In this document: positions 7,190-15,595 of the stretch, one piece after another | How the letters are laid out: the number at the start of each line of letters is the position of its first letter | Position numbering within the stretch: position 1 is the first letter of the stretch | From: Firmicutes bacterium UBA5486 | Lineage (GTDB): Bacteria; Bacillota; UBA4882; UBA10575 | Reading direction: 5' to 3' | Length of the DNA: 24,140 nt | Assembly: GCA_002427045.1 (NCBI GenBank) | Contig: DIPO01000070.1 | Span: 66,405 to 90,544 of the forward strand | The notes under the pieces: model-generated | What the model was told of the DNA's origin: nothing | Database searches by the model: none | What the model saw: the letters and a program-made list of their open reading frames with translations, nothing else | Made by a program: the position numbers and the translations under genes

Positions 7190-9637
7190 TTATTCTCCCT
7201 CTTCTTCTTCAGCCCTGCTAACTACCCTAGCTATGGCAACTACCCGATCATCATCATCTAAACGCATAATCTTTACTCCCTGGGTATTCCGGCCCATAGA
7301 TGGAATATCCTTAACTGTTACCCTAATAATCATTCCGCTGGCATTAATCAACATTAACTCATGTTCAGGGTAGACAACCCTTCCGCCAACAATTTGACCG
7401 TTTTTCTCTGTTAAATTGAGTGTTTTTATACCGATTCCACCTCGAGACTGTACCCGATATTGCTCAAAAGGAGTTCTTTTTCCAAAACCGTTTTCTGTAA
7501 TAACTAAAAGTTCAGCATCGTTTTTAACCACATCCATTGCTACTACTTGATCCTCTGAACGAAGAGTTATTCCTTTTACTCCTCTGGTTGTCCGCCCCTG
7601 CGGCCGAACCTCCCCTTCTGAAAATCTAATCGATTGCCCACTCTTAGTAATAATGGTTATTTCCCGGTCGCCATCTGTTAATCTTACAGCAATTAATTCA
7701 TCACCATCATCCAAATTAATCCCAATCAACCCATTTTTTCGGTTATTACTATATTGTGATAAGGTAGTTTTTTTAACTATACCATTCTGAGTACACATCA
7801 GTAAGTAAAGATCTTCACTAAACTCTTTAATAGGGATAACAGCATTAATCCGTTCTCCGGGATCCAATTGGAGTAAATTAATAATCGCTACCCCTCTAGC
7901 TTGCCGAGAGGCCTCTGGAATGTCAAAGCCCCTTATCTGATAAACCAGTCCCCGATTAGTAAAGAATAACACATAATCGTGGGTAGAAGTAATAAAGAGG
8001 TGCTCAACAAAATCTTCCTCTTTCGTACTAATCCCGGTGATCCCTCTTCCACCTCTTCTCTGGCTCTTATAAGTAGAGATCGGTAACCTTTTTATATAAC
8101 CACTATGCGTAATTGTAACAATTATATCTTCATCGGCAATTAGATCTTCAATTGTAATCTCATCTTCACTTAAGGCAATCTCCGTTCTTCGCGGATCAGC
8201 ATATTTTTCTTTAATTTCCAGAAGTTCTTTTTTTACAATACCCATGATCTTCGCCGGATCCGATAACAGATCCCGATAATAAGCGATAACTTTAAGAAGT
8301 TCACTATATTCCTCCTCCAGCTTTTCCCGCTGGAGCCCGGTCAGGCTTTGGAGCCTCATATCCAAAATCGCCTGTGCTTGTCGCTCGGAAAGTCCAAAAT
8401 TCTCCATTAAACCTTCCCTTGCTACTTCCACCGTTTGGGAAGAACGAATCAGATTAATAACTTCATCAATATGATCGAGAGCAATCCTTAAACCTTCAAC
8501 GATATGTGCTCGTTCTTCTGCTTTACCCAGATCATACTTTGTCCTTCTAGTTATCACATCTCCCTGGTGTTGTAAATAATACTTGATAACATCATAAAGT
8601 CCGAGAATTCGTGGTTCATTATCTACTAAAACCAACATTATTACACCAAAGCTATCCTGTAACTGGGTATGTTTATATAACTGGTTAAGGAGTACATTAG
8701 GATTTGCATCCCGCTTTAATTCAATAACAATCCTCATTCCTGAACGGTCTGATTCATCCCGTAGATCTGAAATACCTTCAATGGTTTTTGCGCGAACCAG
8801 TTCAGCTATTTTCTCAATCAACCTTGCTTTATTAACCTGGTAGGGTAATTCCGTAACAATAATCTGATTTTTTCCCCCACTTAAAGTCTCTATTCTGGTT
8901 TTTGCCCTGATTTTTATACTTCCTCTTCCAGTGAGGTAGGCATTACGTATTCCCTCCCGGCCTAAAATTATTCCTCCTGTCGGGAAATCAGGACCCTTTA
9001 CCACTTTCATTAAGCTCTCAATATCAGTATCTGGATTATCAATCAACAAAACGGCTCCATCTATTACTTCTCCTAAATTATGAGGTGGAATATTCGTAGC
9101 CATTCCTACTGCAATCCCTGAAGAACCATTTACCAGCAAATTAGGAAACCGAGATGGTAAGGCAAGCGGTTCTTCCAAGCTTTCATCAAAGTTTGGAGTA
9201 AAATCCACAGTATTCTTCTCAATATCTGTCAACATCTCCATTGCCAGCTTGGTAAGGCGAACCTCAGTATACCTCATCGCTGCCGGCGGGTCGCCATCCA
9301 CCGAACCGAAGTTTCCATGTCCATCTACAAGAATGTTACGAATAGAAAAATCCTGTGCCATTCGAACAATAGTATCATAGATTGCCGAATCACCGTGGGG
9401 ATGGTACCTACCCATTACATCTCCCACAACACGTGCTGCTTTTTTATATGGTTTATTCGGAGTAGTTCCAGATTCATACATTCCATAAAGAATCCGTCGG
9501 TGAACCGGCTTTAACCCATCCCGAACATCAGGAAGAGCTCGTCCGACAATTACGCTCATCGCATAACTAAGGTATGAGCGTTTCATTTCATGTTCTATAT
9601 CTACCGGGATTACTTTCCCATCTATTATTTCTTCCAA
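7190..9637 (-). CDS. gyrA: DNA gyrase subunit A
   Basis: The 815-residue GyrA cuts and rejoins DNA in the A2B2 gyrase that introduces negative supercoils. The catalytic Tyr123 is in AAMRYTEVRL, the winged-helix/QRDR stretch GRYHPHGDSAIYDT has Ser84 and Asp88 (the residues linked to quinolone sensitivity) intact, and the C-terminal beta-pinwheel carries the GyrA box QRRGGRG at 526-532, which separates it from ParC. The product ends in an acidic tail. It starts at TTG 9637 behind GGAGGG; no Met occurs before residue 18, so the TTG is needed to keep the conserved start. It lies 35 bases after gyrB and is clearly cotranscribed with it. Confidence 0.98.
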   Translation of the reverse strand: MEEIIDGKVIPVDIEHEMKRSYLSYAMSVIVGRALPDVRDGLKPVHRRILYGMYESGTTPNKPYKKAARVVGDVMGRYHPHGDSAIYDTIVRMAQDFSIRNILVDGHGNFGSVDGDPPAAMRYTEVRLTKLAMEMLTDIEKNTVDFTPNFDESLEEPLALPSRFPNLLVNGSSGIAVGMATNIPPHNLGEVIDGAVLLIDNPDTDIESLMKVVKGPDFPTGGIILGREGIRNAYLTGRGSIKIRAKTRIETLSGGKNQIIVTELPYQVNKARLIEKIAELVRAKTIEGISDLRDESDRSGMRIVIELKRDANPNVLLNQLYKHTQLQDSFGVIMLVLVDNEPRILGLYDVIKYYLQHQGDVITRRTKYDLGKAEERAHIVEGLRIALDHIDEVINLIRSSQTVEVAREGLMENFGLSERQAQAILDMRLQSLTGLQREKLEEEYSELLKVIAYYRDLLSDPAKIMGIVKKELLEIKEKYADPRRTEIALSEDEITIEDLIADEDIIVTITHSGYIKRLPISTYKSQRRGGRGITGISTKEEDFVEHLFITSTHDYVLFFTNRGLVYQIRGFDIPEASRQARGVAIINLLQLDPGERINAVIPIKEFSEDLYLLMCTQNGIVKKTTLSQYSNNRKNGLIGINLDDGDELIAVRLTDGDREITIITKSGQSIRFSEGEVRPQGRTTRGVKGITLRSEDQVVAMDVVKNDAELLVITENGFGKRTPFEQYRVQSRGGIGIKTLNLTEKNGQIVGGRVVYPEHELMLINASGMIIRVTVKDIPSMGRNTQGVKIMRLDDDDRVVAIARVVSRAEEEEGE

Positions 9638-9672
9638 ATTATTCCCTCCATTGGCTTGACCTTATCTATTAC

Positions 9673-11589
9673 CTATATATCCAGGTTTACCACTTCTCGA
9701 GCATGGGTAAGGATAAATTCCCGTCTTGGTTCTACTTTATCCCCCATCAATGTAGAAAAGATTTCATCAGCAGCAACTGCATCTTCCAGTGTCACCTGGA
9801 GAATCGTTCTTGTTTCTGGATTCATCGTGGTATCAGCTAGTTGTTCGGCATTCATCTCTCCTAGCCCCTTATATCTTTGGATCACTACGCCCTGCCGACC
9901 GATGTTCTCTAGTAATGTTTCCATTTCCTCGTCAGAGTAACAATAATGCTGCTTTTTCCCTTTTTTAGCCATATAGAGTGGAGGCATTCCAATATAAACA
10001 TGACCCTTTTCTATTAGGGGCCGCATAAAGCGGTAAAAAAAGGTTAATAACAATGTCCTTATATGAGCTCCATCAACATCAGCATCAGTCATTGTTATTA
10101 TCTTATAATAACGAAGTTTAGAAAGGTCAAAGTCCTCTCCAATCCCTGTTCCCAAAGCAGTAATCATCGACTTAATTTCTTCATTGTTTAATATTCTATC
10201 AAGACGGGCTTTCTCAACATTAAGAATTTTTCCCCGTAAAGGTAAAATAGCTTGAAACCTTCTATCCCTAGCTTGTTTGGCCGATCCGCCAGCCGAGTCT
10301 CCTTCCACTAGATACAACTCGCATAATTCAGGTTCTTTGAAGGTACAATCTGCAAGTTTTCCAGGCAAAGAAGAGATTTCTAAAGCACTTTTTCTCCTTG
10401 TTAATTCTCGAGCTCTTCGCGCAGCATCCCGTGCTCTGGAAGCTTGAATACATTTAGCAATTATCCTCCGGCCAATAGGGGGGTTTTCTTCTAAAAACCT
10501 GGAAAGGCCTTCATAAACCACAGATTCTGTGATCCCTTTCATCTCACTATTTCCAAGTTTGGTTTTCGTCTGACCTTCAAATTGAGGGAAACGAAGTTTT
10601 ACACTTAGAATTGCCGCCAGACCCTCCCGAACATCTTCACCCGATAAATTACTCTCATTTTCCTTGATTAAATTATTCTTCCGGGCATAATCATTTAAAG
10701 TTCTCGTTAAAGCCGAACGGAAACCTGAAAGATGAGTTCCACCTTCCTGAGTATTAATATTATTGGCAAAGGTATATACATTCTCAGTATATCCATCATT
10801 ATACTGAATTGCTGCTTCTATAAGATTATTATCAACCTCTTTTTGGATATAGATAACCTCTTTATGAACAGGAGTCTTAGTTTTATTTAAATGCTCAACA
10901 AAAGAGATGATTCCACCTTCAAAATGAAAAGAGAGCTTTTTATCTTCTCTTTGATCTATTAAATCAATTTTTAATCCACGATTAAGAAAAGCCATCTCTC
11001 TTAAACGATGAGCAAGGGTTTCAAAACTAAAGTCACAGCTCTCAAAGATTTCGGGATCAGGTTGGAAAGTAACCTTAGTTCCGGTGCTATCTGTTTTTCC
11101 AATCGCCTCTACTTTACTCTGGGGTTTTCCTCTTTCGTATCTCTGGAAATAAATAGTTTTATCCCTTTTTACTTCAACTTCCAACCAGGAAGATAAGGCA
11201 TTAACTACCGAAACTCCAACCCCGTGTAATCCTCCTGATACCTGGTAATGCTCTCCACCAAACTTACCACCAGCATGGAGTTTAGTCATCACTACCTCTA
11301 AAGCGGAGATTTTTTCTTTTGGATGAAGATCAACTGGAATTCCACTACCATTATCTTCAATCTTTATTGAACCATTTTTCTCTATTGTCACTGTAATTAA
11401 ATCACAAAAACCCGCTAGTACTTCATCAATACTATTATCTACCACCTCATACACTAGATGATGGAGGCCTCTAGTACACGTACTACCAATATACATACTG
11501 GGACGCTTTCTAACTGCTTCTAAGCCTTCTAATACCTGGATTTGTTCAGCATTATATCCCGCATGTTGTATTTCTTTTTTTTTCGGCAA
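9673..11589 (-). CDS. gyrB: DNA gyrase subunit B
   Basis: The 638-residue GyrB powers gyrase by ATP hydrolysis. The GHKL ATPase has YEVVDNSIDE with catalytic Glu48, DNGSGIP (79-85) and the G-rich lid GGLHGVGVS (119-127). The transducer domain follows, then the TOPRIM domain with EGDSAGG (429-435) and metal-binding DADVD (502-506), and the C-terminal QRYKGLGEMN (571-580). Length is normal for Gram-positive GyrB (about 635-645). The start is TTG 11589 behind AGGAGGTG (upstream near 11600); the first Met is at residue 32, inside the conserved RPSMYIG motif, so TTG is the real start. It sits between the remB-like gene and gyrA. Confidence 0.98.
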   Translation of the reverse strand: MPKKKEIQHAGYNAEQIQVLEGLEAVRKRPSMYIGSTCTRGLHHLVYEVVDNSIDEVLAGFCDLITVTIEKNGSIKIEDNGSGIPVDLHPKEKISALEVVMTKLHAGGKFGGEHYQVSGGLHGVGVSVVNALSSWLEVEVKRDKTIYFQRYERGKPQSKVEAIGKTDSTGTKVTFQPDPEIFESCDFSFETLAHRLREMAFLNRGLKIDLIDQREDKKLSFHFEGGIISFVEHLNKTKTPVHKEVIYIQKEVDNNLIEAAIQYNDGYTENVYTFANNINTQEGGTHLSGFRSALTRTLNDYARKNNLIKENESNLSGEDVREGLAAILSVKLRFPQFEGQTKTKLGNSEMKGITESVVYEGLSRFLEENPPIGRRIIAKCIQASRARDAARRARELTRRKSALEISSLPGKLADCTFKEPELCELYLVEGDSAGGSAKQARDRRFQAILPLRGKILNVEKARLDRILNNEEIKSMITALGTGIGEDFDLSKLRYYKIITMTDADVDGAHIRTLLLTFFYRFMRPLIEKGHVYIGMPPLYMAKKGKKQHYCYSDEEMETLLENIGRQGVVIQRYKGLGEMNAEQLADTTMNPETRTILQVTLEDAVAADEIFSTLMGDKVEPRREFILTHAREVVNLDI

Positions 11590-11619
11590 ATAACAACACC
11601 TCCTAAAGGTTTTACCGAA

Positions 11620-11856
11620 TTACACTGGAATTTGGTTTAATCTTTTTTTTAATGTTAAAGAAGAAATTGGTGAAAGGATAATTTCTTTATCTGTAAATAT
11701 CATTGACTTTGGCTTACCATCAGCAATATCTATTATACTTTGTTTTAAAAAATTTTGTTTGATCCAATCTTCCGTAACCTCTATTTTCTCCATGTTTAAA
11801 ACAATTATTATCTCTTCAATACTAATTACAGTGTTACCACCCAGATGCAAAAACAT
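11620..11856 (-). CDS. remB: RemB-like (YaaB/DUF370) extracellular matrix regulator
   Basis: The 78-residue product begins MFLHLGGNTVISIEEI, the hallmark of the DUF370 RemA/RemB family, small DNA-binding regulators first known from biofilm matrix control in Bacillus. The same position between recF and gyrB is occupied by yaaB (remB) in Bacillus. The ATG at 11856 is chosen over the one at 11862: GAGGGGG directly abuts the first ATG but stands at normal distance from the second, and the family motif begins there. The C-terminal half (about residues 40-78) is less conserved. It is probably part of the dnaN-gyrA transcription unit. Regulatory targets here are unknown. Confidence 0.8.
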   Translation of the reverse strand: MFLHLGGNTVISIEEIIIVLNMEKIEVTEDWIKQNFLKQSIIDIADGKPKSMIFTDKEIILSPISSLTLKKRLNQIPV

Positions 11857-11891
11857 CTGCATCCCCCTCTTTGTTCATTCCGCCTCTTAAA

Positions 11892-12347
11892 CTATTTTTT
11901 TATAGTTTCATGCCGCTTGTAGAAGTTTACAAAGGCCTGTTTCAGCTCCGGATCTTTAATTTCATCAATTTTTTTATTTATTTGCGGCGGAATTTGTATA
12001 TCGCTAGAGATTTTTATCTCCTTTGCTTTTGGAATAGCGTAATCTTGAGTGATATCACCGATAATTACTCTTACTGTTCTTATCATTCCTGGCCCTAAAT
12101 ATTTATTATATTTCTTTATTATCTCCTTTTTAAAAAATGTTAAGTTATAGGCAAGGGCAGGATCCGGGGTTTTAACCCAAAGAGTTCCATTCTTCATCAT
12201 TACTGCTTCTGTCTTTGTTTTGAGATCATCACCAATTACTTTTGGCCAATAATAAAGAGCTAACCCAGTTTTAACCCGATCACTTCTTGGCCAGCCTTTT
12301 ACAAAACCTTGGACTATTTCAGATATAGATTTAACTTTATTAATCAA
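11892..12347 (-). CDS. DUF721 / DciA-like protein
   Basis: The 151-residue product belongs to DUF721, the family of DciA, which in bacteria lacking DnaC/DnaI-type loaders recruits or loads the replicative helicase DnaB. Family-like segments are YYWPKVIGDDLKTKTEAV (about 33-50) and LWVKTPDPALAYNLTFFKKEII (56-77), followed by a lysine-rich, probably disordered tail. It starts at TTG 12347 behind GGAGTGAT, overlapping the end of recF by eight bases, so translation is probably coupled. Its place between recF and gyrB is typical for Clostridia and Actinobacteria. Helicase loading is a family inference; if no DnaI homologue exists elsewhere in this genome it becomes much more likely. Confidence 0.78.
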   Translation of the reverse strand: MINKVKSISEIVQGFVKGWPRSDRVKTGLALYYWPKVIGDDLKTKTEAVMMKNGTLWVKTPDPALAYNLTFFKKEIIKKYNKYLGPGMIRTVRVIIGDITQDYAIPKAKEIKISSDIQIPPQINKKIDEIKDPELKQAFVNFYKRHETIKK

Positions 12348-13449
12348 AGATCACTCCACTCTCTACCTTAAGAGATTTAATCTCCGGACGTAAAACGGGA
12401 AAATCTACTGCCTCTGTTGTGCTGATTATTGTCTGTGTTCCTTCTGTCAATAGATGTAGTAACTCTTTTTTTCTTTTATTGTCAAATTCAGAAAAAACAT
12501 CATCTAAAAGTAGCAGAGGAGGAATACCATAGGTATTCTCGATTAAATCTACCATCGCCATTTTCATAGCAAGTGCTGCGGTTCTTTGCTGGCCCTGTGA
12601 ACCATAAGTCCTGAGTTCCCACTTTTTATTTAGTAATAATACTAAATCATCTCGGTGAGGACCTACTAAAGTATAACCTCTCTTAATCTCCTCTTTTCTC
12701 TTTTGGGAAAAAATTTTTTTATACTCTTCTTTTATTGATTCCAACGTCGGAAGTGGCTGCTTTCCCCCGGAAAAACGATAAAAACAATGTAATTCCTCTT
12801 TAGCTCCACTCATCATTTGATGGTACCGGTTAATCCAAGGGCTAATCGCTTCCACAGCTTTTAAACGGTAATAAATAACTAAACTTCCTTCTTCCACAAC
12901 CTTGTTGGTCCAAATCTCCAATTGTGTCAGATCACGAAAACCTACCCTCATTCTTTTTAATAATGAGTTTCTTTGATACAAGGCACGGTAAAAACTCCGG
13001 TAAGCCTTACGATACCCCGGATAAGTCTGGGCTAGATACAAATCAAGATACTCCCGGCGCTTTTCAGGCCCACCTTTTACTATCTGCAAATCATCAGGTG
13101 TAAAAATAACTATTCGTACCCGGCCAAAAAGATCCTTTTTTTTCTTATAGACTACTCCATTTACTTTAACCAATAAGCGGTTTAAGTCTGAACCAACCTC
13201 TAAAACTAATAGTTCTTCTTGATTCTGAAATTCACCTTTAAGATAAAATCCGTTTTCCCCTTTTTTTATCAATTCTTCATCACGTTTGGCCCGAAATGAT
13301 CTTCCTAAAGTTAAAAAAGAAACCGCTTCCAAAAAATTAGTCTTTCCTTGCCCATTATTCCCATACAAAATATTAATCTGAGGTGAAAGAGAGACATCTA
13401 CAGAAAGGTAATTACGGAAATTTCTAATTTTAATCTTCTCGAGATACAA
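12340..13449 (-). CDS. recF: DNA replication and repair protein RecF
   Basis: The 369-residue ATPase acts with RecO and RecR to load RecA at single-strand gaps. It begins MYLEKIKIRNFRNY. Walker A is GNNGQGKT (30-37), the ABC-type signature lies in GSQGQQRT (about 283-290), and Walker B is LLLLDDVF (about 312-319). The start is TTG 13449 behind GGGGAGG (about 13457-13463), because homology to RecF begins there; the open frame continues 21 codons further upstream into the S4 gene, but those residues are not RecF-like. It overlaps yaaA by 20 bases and the DUF721 gene by eight. Confidence 0.95.
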   Translation of the reverse strand: MYLEKIKIRNFRNYLSVDVSLSPQINILYGNNGQGKTNFLEAVSFLTLGRSFRAKRDEELIKKGENGFYLKGEFQNQEELLVLEVGSDLNRLLVKVNGVVYKKKKDLFGRVRIVIFTPDDLQIVKGGPEKRREYLDLYLAQTYPGYRKAYRSFYRALYQRNSLLKRMRVGFRDLTQLEIWTNKVVEEGSLVIYYRLKAVEAISPWINRYHQMMSGAKEELHCFYRFSGGKQPLPTLESIKEEYKKIFSQKRKEEIKRGYTLVGPHRDDLVLLLNKKWELRTYGSQGQQRTAALAMKMAMVDLIENTYGIPPLLLLDDVFSEFDNKRKKELLHLLTEGTQTIISTTEAVDFPVLRPEIKSLKVESGVIFD

Positions 13450-13675
13450 AATTTTTTCCTCCCCTGAAAAACACCGTAAGAACCTCTCCATCCGGCAAAA
13501 CAACCTTGTCACCAGGTAATATTTTCCTTCCCCGTTTTTTTTCTATTTTGCCATTAACTTTGATCATCCCATCTTGAGTTAAAGCTTTGGCCTCCCCTCC
13601 GGTCATCGCCACTCCAGCCCATTTAAGAAGCTGATCTAACCGGATACTTTCCTGTTTTATCTCTATTTCGCGCAT
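13430..13675 (-). CDS. yaaA: S4-domain RNA-binding protein YaaA
   Basis: The 81-residue product is a single S4-like RNA-binding domain: RLDQLLKWAGVAMTGGEAKALTQDG (about 12-36) followed by VNGKIEKKRGRKILPGDKVV. This is the small protein found between dnaN and recF in most Firmicutes; a role in ribosome assembly has been suggested, not shown here. The ATG at 13675 is preceded by GGAGG with a short spacer. An in-frame TTG five codons upstream (13690) overlaps the dnaN stop and lies ahead of the SD, so I reject it. It is tightly packed between dnaN and recF. Confidence 0.9.
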   Translation of the reverse strand: MREIEIKQESIRLDQLLKWAGVAMTGGEAKALTQDGMIKVNGKIEKKRGRKILPGDKVVLPDGEVLTVFFRGGKNFVSRED

Positions 13676-13686
13676 TTTTCCTCCGT

Positions 13687-14829
13687 TCAATAATTTAGTC
13701 TCAATGGCATTAGTACATATAAGTATTTCTCCGAATTCTTTGTTTTTAAAACAGATGCTTTCATTCCCTCAGAAAGGTGGAAAACAACATCATCAGCTAT
13801 TACTGAACGTAAAAACTCCATAATAAAAACAGCATTAAACCCAATATCCATAGGTTTCCCCTCATAGGAACAAGCAACTTCCTCTGAGGACTGTCCAAAA
13901 TCCGGTTCATATGAGAAAATTTTAACTTTTCCTTCAGAAAAACTTAATTTCACTGCTCGGTCAATTAATGAATTCCGTGTTAGAGCACTTAAAAACGCTT
14001 CTCTGTTTAAAAGAGCCTCCCCCGTAAAATCTTCAGGTATAACCTGTTCATACCGAGGAAACTGAGCATTAATTAATCTTGTATAAAAGATAACTCCATT
14101 ACCGACTGCATATAACTGGCGGTTAAATAATAAAAAATCAATCTCATCATCTGGATCATTCCCAAAAATAGTCGCCATTTCCTTCATAGAGTTTACTGGT
14201 ACTAAAATATTATTTTGAAAATTACATTTTACTGAAAGATCTTTTAGTACCAAACGATTAATATCTGTCCCTACTAAACGTAAAGAATTAGGTGACAGTT
14301 CCCATAAAATACTTGAGAGGAAAGGCCTGGAATCCTCTGGTGCTGTTGCATAAACTGTCTGTTTAACTGCTTTCCAAAGAAAAGCAGAAGAAATAGAGAA
14401 TAAAGAAACATCTTCATTCGTTTCTGTTTTTTCTTCTCTTAAAAGAGCAATAGTCTTAACATCTTCAGGTAAAGCGGGATACTCTTCCGCTGAGAAAAGG
14501 TTTAGTTGAAAAAAAGAATGTGTAGTTTTAATATTAAACTTTTTACCATCCTCATCAACACTCATTTCAATTCTACCTGGTGGCAAATGCCTGATAATAT
14601 CATAAAAAGTTTTCCCCGAAACGACAACGCGTCCTGGTGTAATAATTGTTACTTCTGGAACCTTAACCTCTATTCCTTTTTCAAGATCACTACCAAAACA
14701 GAATAATAAATCATCTCGAGTCTCTAGTAATAAACCACTAAGTATTGGTAAGGTGCTTTTTGTCGGAACAGCACGAACGGCAATCTGTAAAGATCTAGCT
14801 AACTCATCTTGAGAACAGAGTACCTTCAA
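13687..14829 (-). CDS. dnaN: DNA polymerase III beta subunit (sliding clamp)
   Basis: The 380-residue product is the ring-forming processivity clamp that tethers polymerase III and repair proteins to DNA. The N terminus MKVLCSQDELARSLQIAVRAV followed by KSTLPILSGLLLE is characteristic, as are the three repeated clamp domains and the C-terminal YVLMPLRLNY, close to the usual MPMRL ending. It starts at TTG 14829 behind AGGAGG; no ATG occurs near the conserved start. A small palindrome GTTTGTTACAAAC (about 14847-14859) lies just upstream of the SD. It is separated from dnaA by about 770 bases holding part of the origin, so it likely has its own promoter. Confidence 0.97.
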   Translation of the reverse strand: MKVLCSQDELARSLQIAVRAVPTKSTLPILSGLLLETRDDLLFCFGSDLEKGIEVKVPEVTIITPGRVVVSGKTFYDIIRHLPPGRIEMSVDEDGKKFNIKTTHSFFQLNLFSAEEYPALPEDVKTIALLREEKTETNEDVSLFSISSAFLWKAVKQTVYATAPEDSRPFLSSILWELSPNSLRLVGTDINRLVLKDLSVKCNFQNNILVPVNSMKEMATIFGNDPDDEIDFLLFNRQLYAVGNGVIFYTRLINAQFPRYEQVIPEDFTGEALLNREAFLSALTRNSLIDRAVKLSFSEGKVKIFSYEPDFGQSSEEVACSYEGKPMDIGFNAVFIMEFLRSVIADDVVFHLSEGMKASVLKTKNSEKYLYVLMPLRLNY

Positions 14830-14933
14830 ATTTAAAACCTCCTTTTTGTTTGTTACAAACAGTAGAGGAAATTATCTACCTAGAAAATAGACCTATTTGA
14901 TTCATCTGGTCTTGATTAAATCCTACAGGACAG

Positions 14934-15043
14934 TTGGTCGACTTACCCGTCTTTGATCTTAATCACTTTGTGATATTTAGGAAGCCGGCGTAAGCGACTC
15001 AAACCAGTTCGTAGTAACAGAGGTCACCGGCATGAACGACCAA
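14934..15043. other. GC-richer unexplained island in the dnaA-dnaN gap
   Basis: Within a 766-base AT-rich intergenic region, roughly 14930-15050 is visibly richer in G and C. TTGGTCG (14934-14940) and CGACCAA (15037-15043) are complementary and enclose GCCGGC (14984-14989), CCGGC (15027-15031) and a small stem ATCAC/GTGAT near 14961-14973. No reading frame or known RNA family is recognisable. It could be the structured 5' leader of dnaN or an origin spacer. From 15050 to about 15230 there is only AT-rich DNA. Confidence 0.35.
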
Positions 15044-15231
15044 TTACTCTAAGAAGCTATCTAATTCAAAACACCACAATTAAAGAAATTTATTTTATTC
15101 AAAGGGGATTGACGAGATATACAGCTTAGTTGTCACTAATAGATTGTAAGTAAGTTTAAAAAATAGCTTATGAAAACTCGTATTATCTTTTCTTTAATTT
15201 TTAAGAAATTCCTTCAGTAAGAATATTTTTT

Positions 15232-15522
15232 AGAGTAATAGTAGTAGTAATAAGCTAACAAAAATATCGGGATTCATTATAAGAGTAACAAAAATGAGCT
15301 TAACTAACATTATAAACAGTTACTAATACTTATATAGATAGTAATAATATATAGATCAATATAGTCGTCGTAATAGTAGTAGTGTAAAACCTGTGGATAA
15401 TGCATATAAACCCTGCTACAGTTAGCATTTGACCTGAGAATAGTTTGTGGATTAAATTAGGCATTATCAACATATCCATACAATTCACAGGGAGAATTAT
15501 ATTTGTGAATAAGATATCCACA
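15232..15522. other. oriC: oriC, dnaN-side subregion: DnaA boxes, trio arrays and AT-rich unwinding DNA
   Basis: DnaA boxes: TGTGGATAA at 15392-15400 (perfect TTATCCACA on the minus strand), TGTGGATTA at 15446-15454 (one mismatch), TGTGAATAA at 15504-15512 (perfect TTATTCACA) and ATATCCACA at 15514-15522 (one mismatch). Nine bases left of the perfect box lies the triplet series TAG-TCG-TCG-TAA-TAG-TAG-TAG (15362-15382), oriented as the DnaA-trio of Firmicute origins. A second series, TAA-TAG-TAG-TAG-TAA-TAA, lies at 15236-15253. The DNA between is very AT-rich. I infer this is where the helix first opens. Confidence 0.8.
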
Positions 15523-15595
15523 ACTTATACTCAGGTTGTACCCAAGTTAGACACAGAGATGTATTAATAAATTTAAGTCGATATTTCTTCTAATT

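Noticed and set aside
9590..9940. Plus-strand frames of 88-116 codons at the gyrA/gyrB junction
   Set aside because: Antisense to conserved gyrase coding sequence, without SD or recognisable product.
15330..15521. Open frame of 63 codons on the minus strand between dnaA and dnaN
   Set aside because: It runs through the DnaA boxes and trio array, has low-complexity hydrophobic residues and no SD; it is a by-product of AT-rich origin DNA.
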